Under the pieces are notes generated by a model, which did not search any database, had not been told where the DNA came from, and worked only from the letters and a program-made list of their open reading frames with translations. This document shows positions 10,302 to 20,965 of a DNA stretch of 64,000 bases, one piece after another. The stretch is from assembly GCA_963580455.1 (NCBI GenBank), contig OY756972.1, positions 15,949,001 through 16,013,000 of the forward strand, written 5' to 3'. Every line of letters begins with the position of its first letter. Position 1 is the first letter of the stretch. The translations under genes were made by a program, and so were the position numbers. Source of the DNA: Euonymus europaeus (taxonomy: Eukaryota > Streptophyta > Magnoliopsida > Celastrales > Celastraceae).

Positions 10302-11519
10302 TCATGGTAGAGTCCACTCCTGAATGAGGTCAAACATCTCCTGCTGCTTGGCTTCATAACGCTGCTGAAACTCCTTCATATCCTGCAGCATTCCATCAAC
10401 ATTACCCTGCATCCCATCCACAACAGTGACTAATTTATCCAGCTGCCCCATCATTTTATCTTGTACCAATTTAGCCTGCTCAAAACCAGTGCCAAACACA
10501 GCTAACTTTTCCTCCACAGCCTTCAATCTATCAGCTAACTCACCCACCTGCTCACCTGAACTCTCCTTAACCACAGTACCACTTGAACCAGCCCCATCTC
10601 TACTAATAACCTTCTGCTGCTGCCTCACCAATTGCACTTCACTTCTCTCCCACCAAGTCCTATTAAGAGGAGCCTTCCTCTTCTCAGTTGTATCCAACGG
10701 TTCAGGTTCAATCCCCTCACTCAAACACAGAGAAGTGATCAGCACTCCAAACGGTAAAATCTGCCCCACATTCTTAGCTACCTTCACCCTCACAATGTGA
10801 TCATAAATTGTAGTAGCCATACAAAAATTCATCCTGCATACTATTGCATACATCAAATAACAAGTTTTTGCATTCACAGAGGACATGTGAGAAACAGGTA
10901 TCACATTCCTAGATACTATCTGTGCCAGCAATCTATATGGCTGCAACAAATCAACATATGCAATCACATTCTTACTTGAATCCATCTCTTCCCGGCCACT
11001 TAATAAATCAACAACAACACTCCACTCTGGCCACACTGTACCAGACTCAGAGGTACCAAAATCCTTGAACCTAAAACTAGGTTTTTTTACAGGGTCAGGC
11101 AGTTTCATAATGGCACTAATTCTCCTTGCATTAAAGAAGAATTGCTTTCCTCTAACATATGCTACACAGTGATTATCATTCACAACCAAATTGGCGTAAA
11201 ACTCATGAGTTATATTGATATTTGCTACCCCAGGCACTGATGCAATAGGCAACCAACCCCTCTCCTCTAAAATCGAATACCAGCTTACCTGAGCAAAATC
11301 ACCAATGGCCACATGCCTCTCCACGTGTAAACCTCTATTCTTCCATACCTCATCATACTCTGCCTGAGCCTCTGGTGTCATAAATCGCTCCATCACAGCA
11401 TCGTCTTCACTTGGGCTCCCTGGGTTTTCCACTTCTTTTTCTTTTTCGTTACCTTTGATGGCTGCCACCTTCTTCCTTTTCGAGCTTCTTGTCGACATTC
11501 TCTGGTTATGCGGCGGCAA
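10302..11519 (-). CDS. Athila-like third ORF in the env position (405 aa)
   Basis: This intact 405-codon frame lies downstream of integrase, in the sense direction. The N-terminus is basic and Lys/Arg-rich (STRSSKRKKVAAIKG), which could be a nuclear-localisation signal. The central 250 residues contain a block (EERGWLPIASVPG, VNDNHCVAYVRGKQFFFNAR, YLMYAIVCRMNF) that I recognise as the plant transposon-protein type carried by Athila-group elements and many unclassified plant ORFs. The C-terminal 100 residues (QVGELADRLKAVEEKLAVFG onward) look like a coiled coil. I see no signal peptide or hydrophobic membrane segment, so calling it envelope is not supported. The start at 11519 is the first ATG; a second Met is 7 codons downstream. 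The function is unknown. Confidence 0.8.
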   Translation of the reverse strand: MPPHNQRMSTRSSKRKKVAAIKGNEKEKEVENPGSPSEDDAVMERFMTPEAQAEYDEVWKNRGLHVERHVAIGDFAQVSWYSILEERGWLPIASVPGVANINITHEFYANLVVNDNHCVAYVRGKQFFFNARRISAIMKLPDPVKKPSFRFKDFGTSESGTVWPEWSVVVDLLSGREEMDSSKNVIAYVDLLQPYRLLAQIVSRNVIPVSHMSSVNAKTCYLMYAIVCRMNFCMATTIYDHIVRVKVAKNVGQILPFGVLITSLCLSEGIEPEPLDTTEKRKAPLNRTWWERSEVQLVRQQQKVISRDGAGSSGTVVKESSGEQVGELADRLKAVEEKLAVFGTGFEQAKLVQDKMMGQLDKLVTVVDGMQGNVDGMLQDMKEFQQRYEAKQQEMFDLIQEWTLP

Positions 11520-12449
11520 GGCAGAAAATTGACTCTGGGAATGAAAGGAAAATGCACAATACTTTAAGTGAAGTTGAGCCCTAACTCCCCTTTTGAACCC
11601 TTATTCCATTCTGGGCTGGGCCTGATGGTTTCGTAATCTGCGGCCGCCCAAGGTGCACAATTCTGTTTTGTTTGGCCATTTTTTTTTTTTAAATTAAATT
11701 CAAACCACGCGATTCTTGCGGCCGCCAGAAGCTTGCATTTTCCTTATTCTCACATATGCATCACTGGGCACTCCTTGCATAATTCTTTACTGCCTGCTCA
11801 ACCCCATAAACATCTATCAGTCTCAGTCACGTCCCAGTTTTTCCTGAGATCAATTCCTCTACAATCCCCTATTGGCATTCCATATATTCCAAATAACCGA
11901 CATGCATGACACATGCAAGAAAAGGTATGGACGTATGTGAGACATATCACATACACATGGGATTTTTTTATGAAAATGGGATCACAAAAATATGGGCAAC
12001 GTGGGTGGTCAAAAAGGGAATGAGAGACACCTTCATCATACACATGAAACAATATTAGAGCAGTTCTTCGTGTATGGTATCATGCAAGTTCTAGCTAAAC
12101 AGCTTCATGACATCCATTCACACAAAATCTCTGAAGGCTCCTCACATGGATCTATTGTTGGTGTGCAATTATTATGTATACCGAGTAGCCCTTCATCACA
12201 AATAAGTGTGCAATTTCTCATACTAGCTACTAGAAAACACAGCGCAAAAACCTTGGAAAACACAGCGCAAAAATTTCAAAAACATTCCCTCCCCCAAACT
12301 GAAATCAACATTGTCCTCAATGTAAAAAGAAAATGGCAATAAATGACGCAACAATTAAATAGACGAGAAGGGAAAAGAAAAACTTAGCTTGCATGAGTAG
12401 ATGCGCCTCCACATGGGTTACCTCCCATGAAGTGCTGAATTTAATGTCG
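11520..12449 (-). other. Athila-like spacer between integrase and the third ORF
   Basis: About 930 bp of internal element sequence without a convincing frame. It includes two GCGGCCGC sites (about 11640 and 11724), whose flanks (CAAGGTGCA, GATTCTTG) resemble the GCGGCCGC neighbourhood of the LTR, suggesting a short shared motif. It probably carries the splice acceptor or promoter for the third ORF, but I cannot identify it. Confidence 0.5.
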
Positions 12450-14939
12450 TCAGCCAGACTTAGTCAGCTCATGGTCAAAGCAAGGGGGCACAAGTAGCAC
12501 GGCAGCTTCCTTAGGGAGAGGGAGGGACTCCCAATAAGGTTTTACCCTATGACCATTAACTTTGAAAGTATACTCAGAATCCAGTTGCCGCAGCTCAAGA
12601 GCACCATGAGGAAAAACAGCATTGACCACGTACGGACCATGCCACTTAGAGCGAAGTTTGCCCGGAAATAACCGGAGACGAGAGTTGTACACGAGTACTT
12701 TCTGCCCTACTTGAAAATCACGACGAACCAATTTGCGATCATGATATCTCTTGGCACGCTCCTTATACAACTTGGCGTTAGCATAAGCATCTTGACGTAA
12801 CTCTGCCAACTCATTAAGTTGTAAACGCCGCTTATCACCTGCGTCTTTCATATCAAAATTAAGCTGTTTGATAGCCCAATAGGCACGATGCTCCAACTCA
12901 ACTGGAAGATGACACTCTTTCCCGTAGACCAAACGGAAAGGTGACATCCCAATAGGTGTCTTAAAAGCGGTTCTATACGCCCATAAGGCATCATTTAAGC
13001 GCTGAGACCAATCTTTCCTAGTTGGATTCACTGTTTTCTCAAGAATAGTCTTAATCTCACGATTACTGATCTCCACTTGGCCACTCGTCTGAGGATGATA
13101 GGGAGTTCCAACACGATGGGTGATGCCATATTTTTTCATTAATGCCGCAAAAGGATAGTTGTTAAAGTGGCTGCCCCCATCACTTATAATGGCTCTTGGT
13201 GTCCCAAATCGAGCAAAAATATTATCCTGTAAAAACTTCACAACCACTCGATGATCATTAGTACGTGAGGGGACTGCCTTGACCCACTTGGACACATAAT
13301 CAACACCAACTAAAATATATTCAAAACCACAAGAGTTAGGGAAAGGACCCATAAAATCGATTCCCCAAACATCAAACAATTCAATGATTTGAATATTTTG
13401 CAATGGCATTTGGTGACGAGCAGAGATATTCCCAGTCCGCTGACATCTATCACAAGTTTTACAAAAATTCCAAGCATCTTTGAAGATAGTTGGCCAATAA
13501 AAACCAGATTGAAATACCTTAAGTGCAGTCTTTTTGGCCCCAAAATGCCCACCACATGCATGAGCATGGCAATGCTTCAATACGTCCAAGTGTTCATCCT
13601 GAGTAAGACAACGCCGAATCACTTGGTCCGGACATATCTTAAAAAGGTATGGGTCATCCCATATGTAATCCTTAGCCCGTGATTTGATGTGCTTCCTATC
13701 CTGGTAAGACAAGTCAGAAGGGAATGTGTTAGTAACAAGAAAGTTTACAATATCAGCATACCATGGAAGCTCGGCAAGTGTGAAAAGATGTTCATCTGGA
13801 AAAGCTTCATGTAACGGCAACTCATCACTTTCTTGTGCAGGGAGTAACCGAGAGAGATGATCAGCAACCACGTTCTCAACTCCCTTTTTGTCTCTTATCT
13901 CCAAATCAAATTCCTGCAATAAAAGAATCCAACGTATTAGTCGAGGTTTTGCATCTTTCTTGGTCATTAAATACCTGAGTGCCACATGATCAGTAAACAC
14001 AATAACCCATGACCCAATGAGATAGGATCGAAATTTCTCCAAAGCGAACACCACAGCCAACAACTCTTTTTCCGTGGTAGAGTAGTTGAGTTGTGCATCA
14101 TTCAGCGTGCGTGAGGCATAGTAGATAGCATATGGAAGCTTATCTTTCCGCTGACCCAAAACAGCCCCCAAAGAGTAATCGCTAGCATCGCACATTAACT
14201 CGAAGGGAAGTGTCCAATCTGGAGCTCGCATTATGGGTGCTGAAGTAAGTGCAATTTTTAGTTGCTCAAAAGCTGCTTGACATGCGTCGGTCCACTCAAA
14301 CTCGGCATCCTTGGTAAGCAAGGCACACATAGGTCTAGATATTTTGGAAAAATCTCTGATAAAACGCCTATAAAAACCAGCGTGTCCCAAAAAACTACGC
14401 ACACCTTTGACTGTCATTGGTGGAGGTAACTTCGATATAGTCTCAATCTTTGCTTTGTCAACAGCAATGCCATTGTGCGAAATTAAATGTCCCAATACTA
14501 TACCCTCCTGCACCATGAAGTGACACTTCTCCCAATTTAGAACAAGGTTTGTTTCCTCACACCTCTCTAGAACCAATCGGAGATGCTCCAAACAATCATC
14601 AAAATCTGACCCAAACAAACTGAAATCATCCATGAAAACTTTAATAAATTTCTCAACCATGTCGGAGAAAATACTCATCATACACCTCTGGAATGTGGCT
14701 GGTGCATTGCATAGCCCAAAAGCCATGCGACGGTATGCAAAAGTACCATAAGGGCATGTGAATGTGGTCTTCTCCTGATCCTCAGGCGCTATAGCTATCT
14801 GGTTATAACCACTGTATCCATCTAGAAAACAATAATGACTGTGTCCCGCTAACCTCTCTAACATTTGGTCAATGAACGGCAAGGGAAAGTGGTCCTTTCG
14901 TGTCGCAGAATTCAGCTTCCTATAATCGATACACACTCT
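12450..14939 (-). CDS. Athila-like pol: RT, RNase H and integrase
   Basis: This is an 830-codon open stretch in the same frame as the upstream gag-protease segment, separated only by the TGA at 14940-14942. RT is at about residues 1-180, with [20 protein letters not shown] and the catalytic FMDD at about residue 101 (YxDD with Phe). RNase H follows at about 235-360, showing [15 protein letters not shown], the [15 protein letters not shown] segment and [10 protein letters not shown], ending VADHLSRL. Integrase has an HHCC zinc finger ([12 protein letters not shown], then CKTCDRCQ) at about 460-500 and a DDE core with WGIDFMGPF, then SDGGSHF, then [13 protein letters not shown]-terminal GPY-like segment ([12 protein letters not shown]) follows at about residue 775. 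No frameshift is seen. Because the N-terminal edge is a stop codon, this part is translatable only by read-through or reinitiation. Confidence 0.9.
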   Translation of the reverse strand, partial: RVCIDYRKLNSATRKDHFPLPFIDQMLERLAGHSHYCFLDGYSGYNQIAIAPEDQEKTTFTCPYGTFAYRRMAFGLCNAPATFQRCMMSIFSDMVEKFIKVFMDDFSLFGSDFDDCLEHLRLVLERCEETNLVLNWEKCHFMVQEGIVLGHLISHNGIAVDKAKIETISKLPPPMTVKGVRSFLGHAGFYRRFIRDFSKISRPMCALLTKDAEFEWTDACQAAFEQLKIALTSAPIMRAPDWTLPFELMCDASDYSLGAVLGQRKDKLPYAIYYASRTLNDAQLNYSTTEKELLAVVFALEKFRSYLIGSWVIVFTDHVALRYLMTKKDAKPRLIRWILLLQEFDLEIRDKKGVENVVADHLSRLLPAQESDELPLHEAFPDEHLFTLAELPWYADIVNFLVTNTFPSDLSYQDRKHIKSRAKDYIWDDPYLFKICPDQVIRRCLTQDEHLDVLKHCHAHACGGHFGAKKTALKVFQSGFYWPTIFKDAWNFCKTCDRCQRTGNISARHQMPLQNIQIIELFDVWGIDFMGPFPNSCGFEYILVGVDYVSKWVKAVPSRTNDHRVVVKFLQDNIFARFGTPRAIISDGGSHFNNYPFAALMKKYGITHRVGTPYHPQTSGQVEISNREIKTILEKTVNPTRKDWSQRLNDALWAYRTAFKTPIGMSPFRLVYGKECHLPVELEHRAYWAIKQLNFDMKDAGDKRRLQLNELAELRQDAYANAKLYKERAKRYHDRKLVRRDFQVGQKVLVYNSRLRLFPGKLRSKWHGPYVVNAVFPHGALELRQLDSEYTFKVNGHRVKPYWESLPLPKEAAVLLVPPCFDHELTKSG

Positions 14940-14942
14940 TCA
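14940..14942 (-). other. in-frame TGA inside Athila-like RT
   Basis: On the - strand the frame reads ...[21 protein letters not shown]. Gypsy RTs have Trp (TGG) at this position (the [13 protein letters not shown] pattern), so a single G-to-A change explains it. Coding continues in the same frame on both sides. Confidence 0.9.
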
Positions 14943-16937
14943 TCCTGTAGTCATCCGGGTAGGGATCAATTCATTGTTTTCATTCTTGATCACAGTAATC
15001 CCACTCTTCTTCGGCACAACATGGATTGGGCTCACCCACTTACTATCTGAAATAGGATAGATCACTCCCACATCTAACAACTTTAATATCTCCGCCTTAA
15101 CAACATCTTTCATGTGTGGATTCAATCTTCTTTGTGCATCTCTAGTGGGTTTTGCATCAGTCTCCAAGAAAATATTATGCATGCACCGAGAAGGACTGAT
15201 GCCTTTAATGTCTGCAATTGTCCAACCCAAAGCTGTCTTATGCTTCCTCAAAATCCGAATCAACTTCTCCTCTTCCCCCAAACTTAAGTTGGCTGCCACA
15301 ATCACTGGCAACAAATTGTTGTCTTCCAAGTAAAGATACTTCAAATGACTGGGTAATTGCTTCAACTCCAAAGTTGGTGCTTTCACTGGAGATGGAACAA
15401 GAGATGTATTAGTTGGTACTAATTGTTCAAAAGGAGGAGTAGTCTTACCACCATAAGAGCGGTCTCTCTCCAGCGCATAAACACATTCAGATATGCATTC
15501 GGCCTGTTCCAAAATGCCTTCATATAATTGTGTAGCATCCACACTCTCGGTCAAAACAGCTTCCATAGGGTCTGCTCGTGAAACCTGAAAAGTCTTACTC
15601 ACAAGATCATCAATAACATCCACTCTAAAACAATCACTTTGATCATCATGCGATTTAACTGCATCAAAAACACGAAATTCTAATTCTTGGTCATTAACTC
15701 TCATAGTAATAGTACCTTTTTTTACACAAATTTTCATGTCAGCCGTGCGCATGAATGGATGACCAAGTATAATAGGCAAAGAGGATGAAACTGGGCTCTC
15801 TTCCATATCCAACACAACAAAATCAGCGGGTAGAATTAAATTATTCACAGTGACCAACACATCTTCTAAAATTCCCCTAGGTCTCTTGACACTACGATCA
15901 GCCAATTGGAGAGTAATAGAAGTCTCTTGCAGCTCACCCAACCCCAGTTTTTCATACACTGAATAAGGCAATAAATTGATGCTTGCACCTAAATCTAATA
16001 ATGCCTTTTCAAACAATTGGTTTCCCACCTTGCAAGGTATGGTAAAACTACCTGGATCTGTGAGTTTAGGAGGCAGCTTATTCAACAATACAGCACTAAC
16101 TTCTTCATTCACAACAACCTTTTCATGCTCACTAAACTTCCTCTTATGAGTACAACACTCTTTCAAAAATTTGGCATATGATGGAATTTGTTTAATAGCA
16201 TCAAGCAATGGAATGTTAATCTCAACTTTTCGCAAATTTTCAAAAATATCATGAACTTTAGTTTGAGATTTTTGTTTAGCAAACCTTTGCAGGAAAGGTG
16301 GAGGATCTCTTCCCCATTTTTCTGTCTCTACTGGTGCAGATTTGCACCCTTCCTGCACCCTGTCGGCATCTGTCACTCTGTCTGGTGCAGATTTGCACCC
16401 TTCCTGCACCCTGTCGGCAATACCTCTCTGATTTGGGTTTGATGACTTCTGCCCTATTTTCTCCAACTGTTTTCCGCTTCTGAGAGTTGTAACAGCTTGT
16501 AATTGTTGTTGCCCAGCTGGGTTACTCATGGGCTGTGATGGTAACTCTCCTTTTTTCCTCTCACTCATCTCCTTAGCCATTTGTCCAACTTGAGTTTCCA
16601 ACTTTTGAATAGACTGAGTTGTTTGTTGCATAAATTGCAACATCGTAGTCTCCAAATCAGGTTTCTTGCCTTGTGGTTGAACTGGTGCTGCTGGATTCGC
16701 TACATTCTGCTCACCTCGCCATGAAAAATTCGGATGACTTCGCCATGGGTATGCTTGATTCCTATTGTTAAAATTGCCTTGTCCCATGAAATTAATTTGC
16801 TCATGTTCCGACATGGATGTCAATGGACAAGCCTCAGTAACATGGTCCTGTTGTGAACAAACAGCGCAAAGACTAGCTGGTTGTGGCGGAGCTGGCACCT
16901 TGACATTAAATCCTTTCATAGCTTCTACAAGTGCATC
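14943..16937 (-). CDS. Athila-like gag C-terminus, protease and start of RT
   Basis: This continuous frame begins just after the TGA at 16938-16940. It contains a zinc knuckle, C-x2-C-x4-H-x4-C, in CAVCSQQDHVTEACP near its start, then a Gln/Pro-rich linker. The protease active site is ALLDLGASINLLP (Athila-type DLGAS), followed by the flap-side and ILGHPFMRTAD motif. The segment ends with the RT N-terminal region (WTIADIKGISPSRCMH, VGVIYPISDSKWVSPIHVV). A near-exact duplicated peptide of about 13 residues (ADRVQEGCKSAP) occurs twice in the linker, from the DNA repeat at about 16322-16420. It forms one polyprotein with the flanking segments. Confidence 0.9.
16320..16422. repeat. short direct repeat in the gag-protease linker
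   Basis: The stretch TGGTGCAGATTTGCACCC followed by TTCCTGCACCCTGTCGGCA occurs twice, about 51-57 bp apart, and encodes the duplicated ADRVQEGCKSAP peptide. The frame is preserved. Confidence 0.75.
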
Positions 16938-17810
16938 TCACTTTCGGTTCAAATTTCCCATTTCCGCTTGAGTCTTGGTATCAGCACTTACTTCATACAT
17001 TCCCTGCCTTTTTGATGAATTTCTCCCTCTCGTAGAAAATTGCTGGGAATCCTCACTCAAGTCCTCAAATAATTCCATTGCTTCCTCACTACTTTTACGC
17101 ATCAGAACACCATTACATGTTGAGTCCACTTTCATTCGATTTACCTCATTTAATCCCTCATAAAAATGAAGAACAACATCGTCCTTGTGCAAATTGTGAG
17201 TGGGACATTTAGCTAATCGATTCTTGAAATCCTTCCAAGCCTCATAAAATAAATCCCCATCCTTCTGCTGGAAATTTTGGATGTCACGAACAAGTTGTTT
17301 AGTCCGATGGGCTGGAAAAAATTCCCTTAAAAATTTTGTCGCCATCTGCTCCCAAGTACCAATGGATCCTGACTCTATAGCGTTGTACCACATCTTTGCT
17401 CCACCTTTAAGAGTGAAAGGAAAGAGTACCAACTTGAGATTATCAGCAGTTATCCCCGTCATGTGTTGTGTACGACACAAGTCAGTAAAATCCTTCAGAT
17501 GTTGATGTGGATCCTCGTCAAATCTACCCTCATAGTGTGGCACTGAGTTGAGCAGTTGGGGTGACAAACTGAAATTAGCCGCCCCTGTAGGTTGGTAAGT
17601 GATGCAAGATGGTTGGGCTATGTTCTGTGGAATGTAACGGTTCATCATTGGAATTCGGGCAGCAGGAATTTCTACCCCTTCAGCCTCTTGGATCTGTCGA
17701 TTATTATCTCCCATATTCCTTTGTCGCAGGCCTCTTACAGCCCTCTCAATTTCTGGATCAAACTGCTCCAACGGCTCTTGTCGAGACCGAGTATTGACCA
17801 TGCAACGCAC
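16938..17810 (-). CDS. Athila-like gag N-terminal part (290 codons)
   Basis: The frame starts at 17810 (or a few codons in, at the Met of MVNTRSRQE) and ends at TGA 16938-16940. It carries the plant retrotransposon gag core (PF03732-like), with HLKDFTDLCRTQHMTGITAD, KGGAKMWYNAIESGSIGTWE, KFLREFFPAHRTKQL and a following FYEAWKDFKNRLAKCPTHNL. The reading frame continues without shift into 14943-16937 as DALVEAMKGFNV, so the stop is a point change within a single gag-pol polyprotein rather than a normal end of gag. Confidence 0.9.
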   Translation of the reverse strand: MRCMVNTRSRQEPLEQFDPEIERAVRGLRQRNMGDNNRQIQEAEGVEIPAARIPMMNRYIPQNIAQPSCITYQPTGAANFSLSPQLLNSVPHYEGRFDEDPHQHLKDFTDLCRTQHMTGITADNLKLVLFPFTLKGGAKMWYNAIESGSIGTWEQMATKFLREFFPAHRTKQLVRDIQNFQQKDGDLFYEAWKDFKNRLAKCPTHNLHKDDVVLHFYEGLNEVNRMKVDSTCNGVLMRKSSEEAMELFEDLSEDSQQFSTRGRNSSKRQGMYEVSADTKTQAEMGNLNRK

Positions 17811-17928
17811 AAAAAAAATATTCCAATACCTGCGAAAGAATTAATCCGAAGTAAGCAATAGCACGATAACAAGAAATACTAAATATAAAATATTACTATC
17901 TTAACGCAACTAGTAATGACTTAACAGT

Positions 17929-17947
17929 CCCCGACAACGGCGCCAAA
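17929..17947 (-). promoter_or_regulatory. primer-binding site of the Athila-like element
   Basis: On the - strand, a few bases after the 5' LTR end (ATATCGATCA), the sequence reads TTGGCGCCGTTGTCGGGG. That fits the tRNA-Asp-type primer site TGGCGCCGTTGCCGGGGA common in this group, with one difference. The tRNA assignment rests on family knowledge. Confidence 0.85.
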
Positions 17948-17950
17948 ACT

Positions 17951-19126
17951 TGATCGATATTTTTTTAACCACAAATTAAATTCGCAACTAATAATATCGA
18001 CGGGTTTACCCAATCGCAAGAGTACGTTCGCTAAACAGTAATCAATGAACGGGATCGAATCCTCAAGGACTGTACTAACTACCAGTTGTCAATTCACGTG
18101 ATTTAAATGAGCGATTATTAAACTAAAATCAAACTTAAATTCAGAAGAAATAGATCTAGCTTCGATTTGGCGTTTCAAATACCTCCCCTCAAGAACACAG
18201 ATTAATATGCAAGCACACAATTTAAGAATTTAACGATGTCAGTCAAAAGGCCTTGGTCCAGCTGCAGTCAACTAGATTTCCCTAAACAACGATCCTGACT
18301 TTGGTCCAGTTGCAAGATCTTTTCTTATCGTAGGCGTCTTGGTTTGGTCTCTCCTAAGAACATCCTAAGGTAAGCATGAGCACTAGGAAATCGACAAACG
18401 CACAACCTAGGGTAAAAATCTATCACCCAATCAGCTATGTCTATTGTTCCCAAAACTTGGATCTTACGCAAGCTCTCGTCACTTCGTCAAACACCGGGTC
18501 ATGGTCAGCCGAATATGTTTAACTAACAATACCTACAATTAAGATGTTGATCAGGCATACATAATCATAGGAAATCAACTTTAAATCCAGAGAACAATAA
18601 ATAAAACTCAGTCTGCTTGTCAATTAAATCTGCAAACAAGGTTTTGGTATAAGACTTACCAAACCTAGCTAGAAATTAATTTAGCTACGCATAACAATAA
18701 TATTAAAATCCAACATCATAATAAACACTGTTCAATTTCAGTAATGGAGGAAAAGAATTGATGCTCCAATGCGTGCGCTTGATTCTTCTCTCCTTCTTGC
18801 CTTTGATTTTTCTCCTTTGAACTCTGCTGTCACTCCTCTGGATGGCTGCGTGTTCTCCTTTTAAATTCCTAGGGTTTCTTCTTTAAGTACCAATCATCTG
18901 ATCCAATGAGCCCTCGCCACGTCAGCTTCAAATTCCGTAAAGAACTAAATCCGCGTCCTGCGGCCGCGCCCAGGGTGCAAGAATCGGGTTTAGCTCAATT
19001 CCAGCTCTTTTGCTCCACTTCAGTACCTGTTCACACAAACACCCAAAAGAGGTAGAATCTATACCAATACCCATCAAAAATTAACTCTTTTAACACCATT
19101 AATTAGGTGCTTTTCAACACCTAACA
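17951..19126 (-). repeat. Athila-like LTR, 5' copy (1176 bp)
   Basis: This is the direct repeat of 8496-9672 with the same TGATCGATAT...CACCTAACA ends. For a - strand element it is the promoter-bearing 5' LTR. It is followed on the right by the target duplication AACAC at 19127-19131. Confidence 0.95.
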
Positions 19127-19131
19127 AACAC

Positions 19132-19706
19132 CTCTTAATCTCATCGTTTTAGGTCCAGATATTCCAGTTATCGCTACAACAAAACAACTGCATAATTACT
19201 AGACAAATCCTGTTGATCCGATGCAAATGGATTAATCAAATCTTCCCCAACACTTACAGATAATGTTCCCTCATTATATCCTTCCAAAGCATACACCTGA
19301 TGTACATTGTCCTCATTATTATCCTCCTCCATTTCAATACAAAATAATTTTGGAACTGAACATTTATGACTAGGACCCCATTTTCTATCACACTTAAAAC
19401 ACAACCATTTATCTTTCTTTTATTGAATCTATTAAGGTGTAGTTTTCTAAAAAATCCAGGGCTTTGGTCTTGTTATGGCCTGAACAGCAGTGGATTTAGG
19501 TTGGCTTAAAGGAATTAATTTTAGGAAAAATGTACCCTTTGTGTCACTAACAATAGACTGCAAAGCTCTCTTGGTAGTCAAGAAACTCTTTTCTTGCCTA
19601 CTAGCAAACTTAAAAAGCTTCCAAGAGAGTTCTGGGATTCATGACCCTCACAACTTCTTTAATTTCTTCCTTTAATCCCCCCAGAAATGAACTCATGAAA
19701 AGGTGT
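19132..19706 (-). pseudogene. Ty3/gypsy gag fragment (right half of the split element)
   Basis: The - strand translation shows the end of a gag core (HLFMSSFLGGLKEEIKEVV), an alanine/lysine linker broken by stops, and the knuckle CFKCDRKWGPSHKC (C-x2-C-x6-H-x-C, at about 19370-19404) typical of chromovirus-like plant gypsy elements. An acidic linker runs up to the edge of the Athila insertion. Removing that insertion and one AACAC copy puts the frame in register with the protease at 8281-8490, so this is the other half of the same element. The gag N-terminus is missing. Confidence 0.85.
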
Positions 19707-19945
19707 CGTGCACAATGTGTGAGGACAATAATATAAAAAGCTCAAAAACATATCAACATTCAACACATTTTTTCTAGAAAAAGAAAAAAAAATAATAACA
19801 AAAACATATCAATCAAAATAAAAACACCGAATATATGTAATTAAAAACAACAGAATCAAATAATGGGATAAGAAAGATTAAATTTAATTGGCCCAACTCA
19901 CTAGTTTTTTTTTTAGAAATATATATATACATTTAAAAACTAGTC

Positions 19946-19963
19946 TCGCCAGCAGAGTCGCCA
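19946..19963 (-). promoter_or_regulatory. primer-binding site next to the long LTR
   Basis: On the - strand the sequence reads TGGCGACTCTGCTGGCGA, two bases beyond the LTR end. TGGCGACTCTGCTGG is a frequent PBS of plant gypsy elements (attributed to tRNA-Arg in Ogre/Tat types, from general knowledge). It shows that the LTR at 19966-27134 is a 5' LTR of a - strand element. The internal region after it fades out by about 19707. Confidence 0.75.
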
Positions 19964-20271
19964 GTTGTCGCAACCGGTTTTGCGAGAGAAATTTTAAAAA
20001 GAAGAGTCGCCACCAATTGTAATAGGTGCAATTGGTCACCAATAAAATTAATTTGGTCTGCGAAAATCCAGAAAAATTGGTAAGCGAGTTTGTTACGTAT
20101 GGGGAAGGTGTAAGGCACCCCACAACGTCTGTTTTAAAACAGTTGCCAATTTAATTTTTACTATCCCATTTAAGAAAATCAAGTACGACATATTAACAAA
20201 ATATATACATCGAGTGTGATAATTATTTGTAGGATATAAAAACTATATTGAGAGTCTAATATTGAGGTTCA

Positions 20272-20965
20272 TGGGACCCTTCCATCCAATGGTCAAGTTT
20301 TCATGAAACACTCTCACCTCGAGAATTTTTCTGAGGGTACATCCAATGTAATCCCCGGATTAATTTCGTCGTCGGTTAAGACTTTCGATATAATTTTTAT
20401 GCACAACTAAAATATACAATGTAAATGTGTTAAAAAATTATAAAAATAAAAAAATAAAATAAAATTGTAAATTAAAATAAAAATAAAAATAAAATAAAAA
20501 TAAAAAATAAAAACAAAACGGAAATAGAAACAAAGATAGAAATAGAATGAAATTAAAATGTTGGGAACTGAGTTTCTGTGGACTATACGATATTGAATTA
20601 TCGCAAATCCCAATTTAAATATGTTAACACTTTAAATCATACAATTTGCACATAATCACATAGCATGGAAAAACACATCTTAAATAAAACACATCATTAA
20701 CATAAAGTAAAAAAAACACACATGAGAGGGACTCGGTTCCCGTTTTTATTTTGGCAATTTATCATTTCAACCATACTATTAAATTAGTATGATTAAAAAT
20801 AATGATTTATTACCGAAAGTCGGTTATCGTATCGAAGGCTCCGCACTTCATTAAATCCCTTTCCATCCAATGGTTGGGATTTCGTAAAATCATTTCCTCA
20901 AGAATCCTTTCGGGATAGCATCCAATGTTTTCCCGTTTTGGCTCCGTCATCGGATAACATGCAAT
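20272..20965. repeat. diverged direct repeat of about 110 bp within the long LTR
   Basis: Two stretches, about 20272-20385 and 20855-20965, share an ordered series of words: CC(C)TTCCATCCAATGG, a TTTC(A/G)T block, CAAGAAT or CGAGAAT, GCATCCAATG or ACATCCAATG, TCCCCGG or TTCCCG, and CGTC(G/A)TCGG. They are about 580 bp apart and strongly diverged. Confidence 0.6.

Larger units (their letters stand above)
8496..19126 (-). mobile_element. complete Athila-like Ty3/gypsy LTR retrotransposon (10.6 kb)
   Basis: The element is bounded by two direct LTRs (8496-9672 and 17951-19126), flanked by AACAC duplications. It has a primer-binding site next to the right LTR and a polypurine tract next to the left LTR, so transcription runs right to left. 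Gene order on the - strand is gag (from 17810), protease, RT, RNase H and integrase (to 12450), then a further sense ORF in the env position (11519-10302). The DLGAS protease motif, the long internal domain and the extra 3' ORF fit the Athila branch. It inserted into the protease region of an older gypsy element. The two LTRs differ by only 4 substitutions and 1 base indel by eye, so it is young. Gag-pol carries two TGA stops, so autonomous activity is doubtful. Confidence 0.95.
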
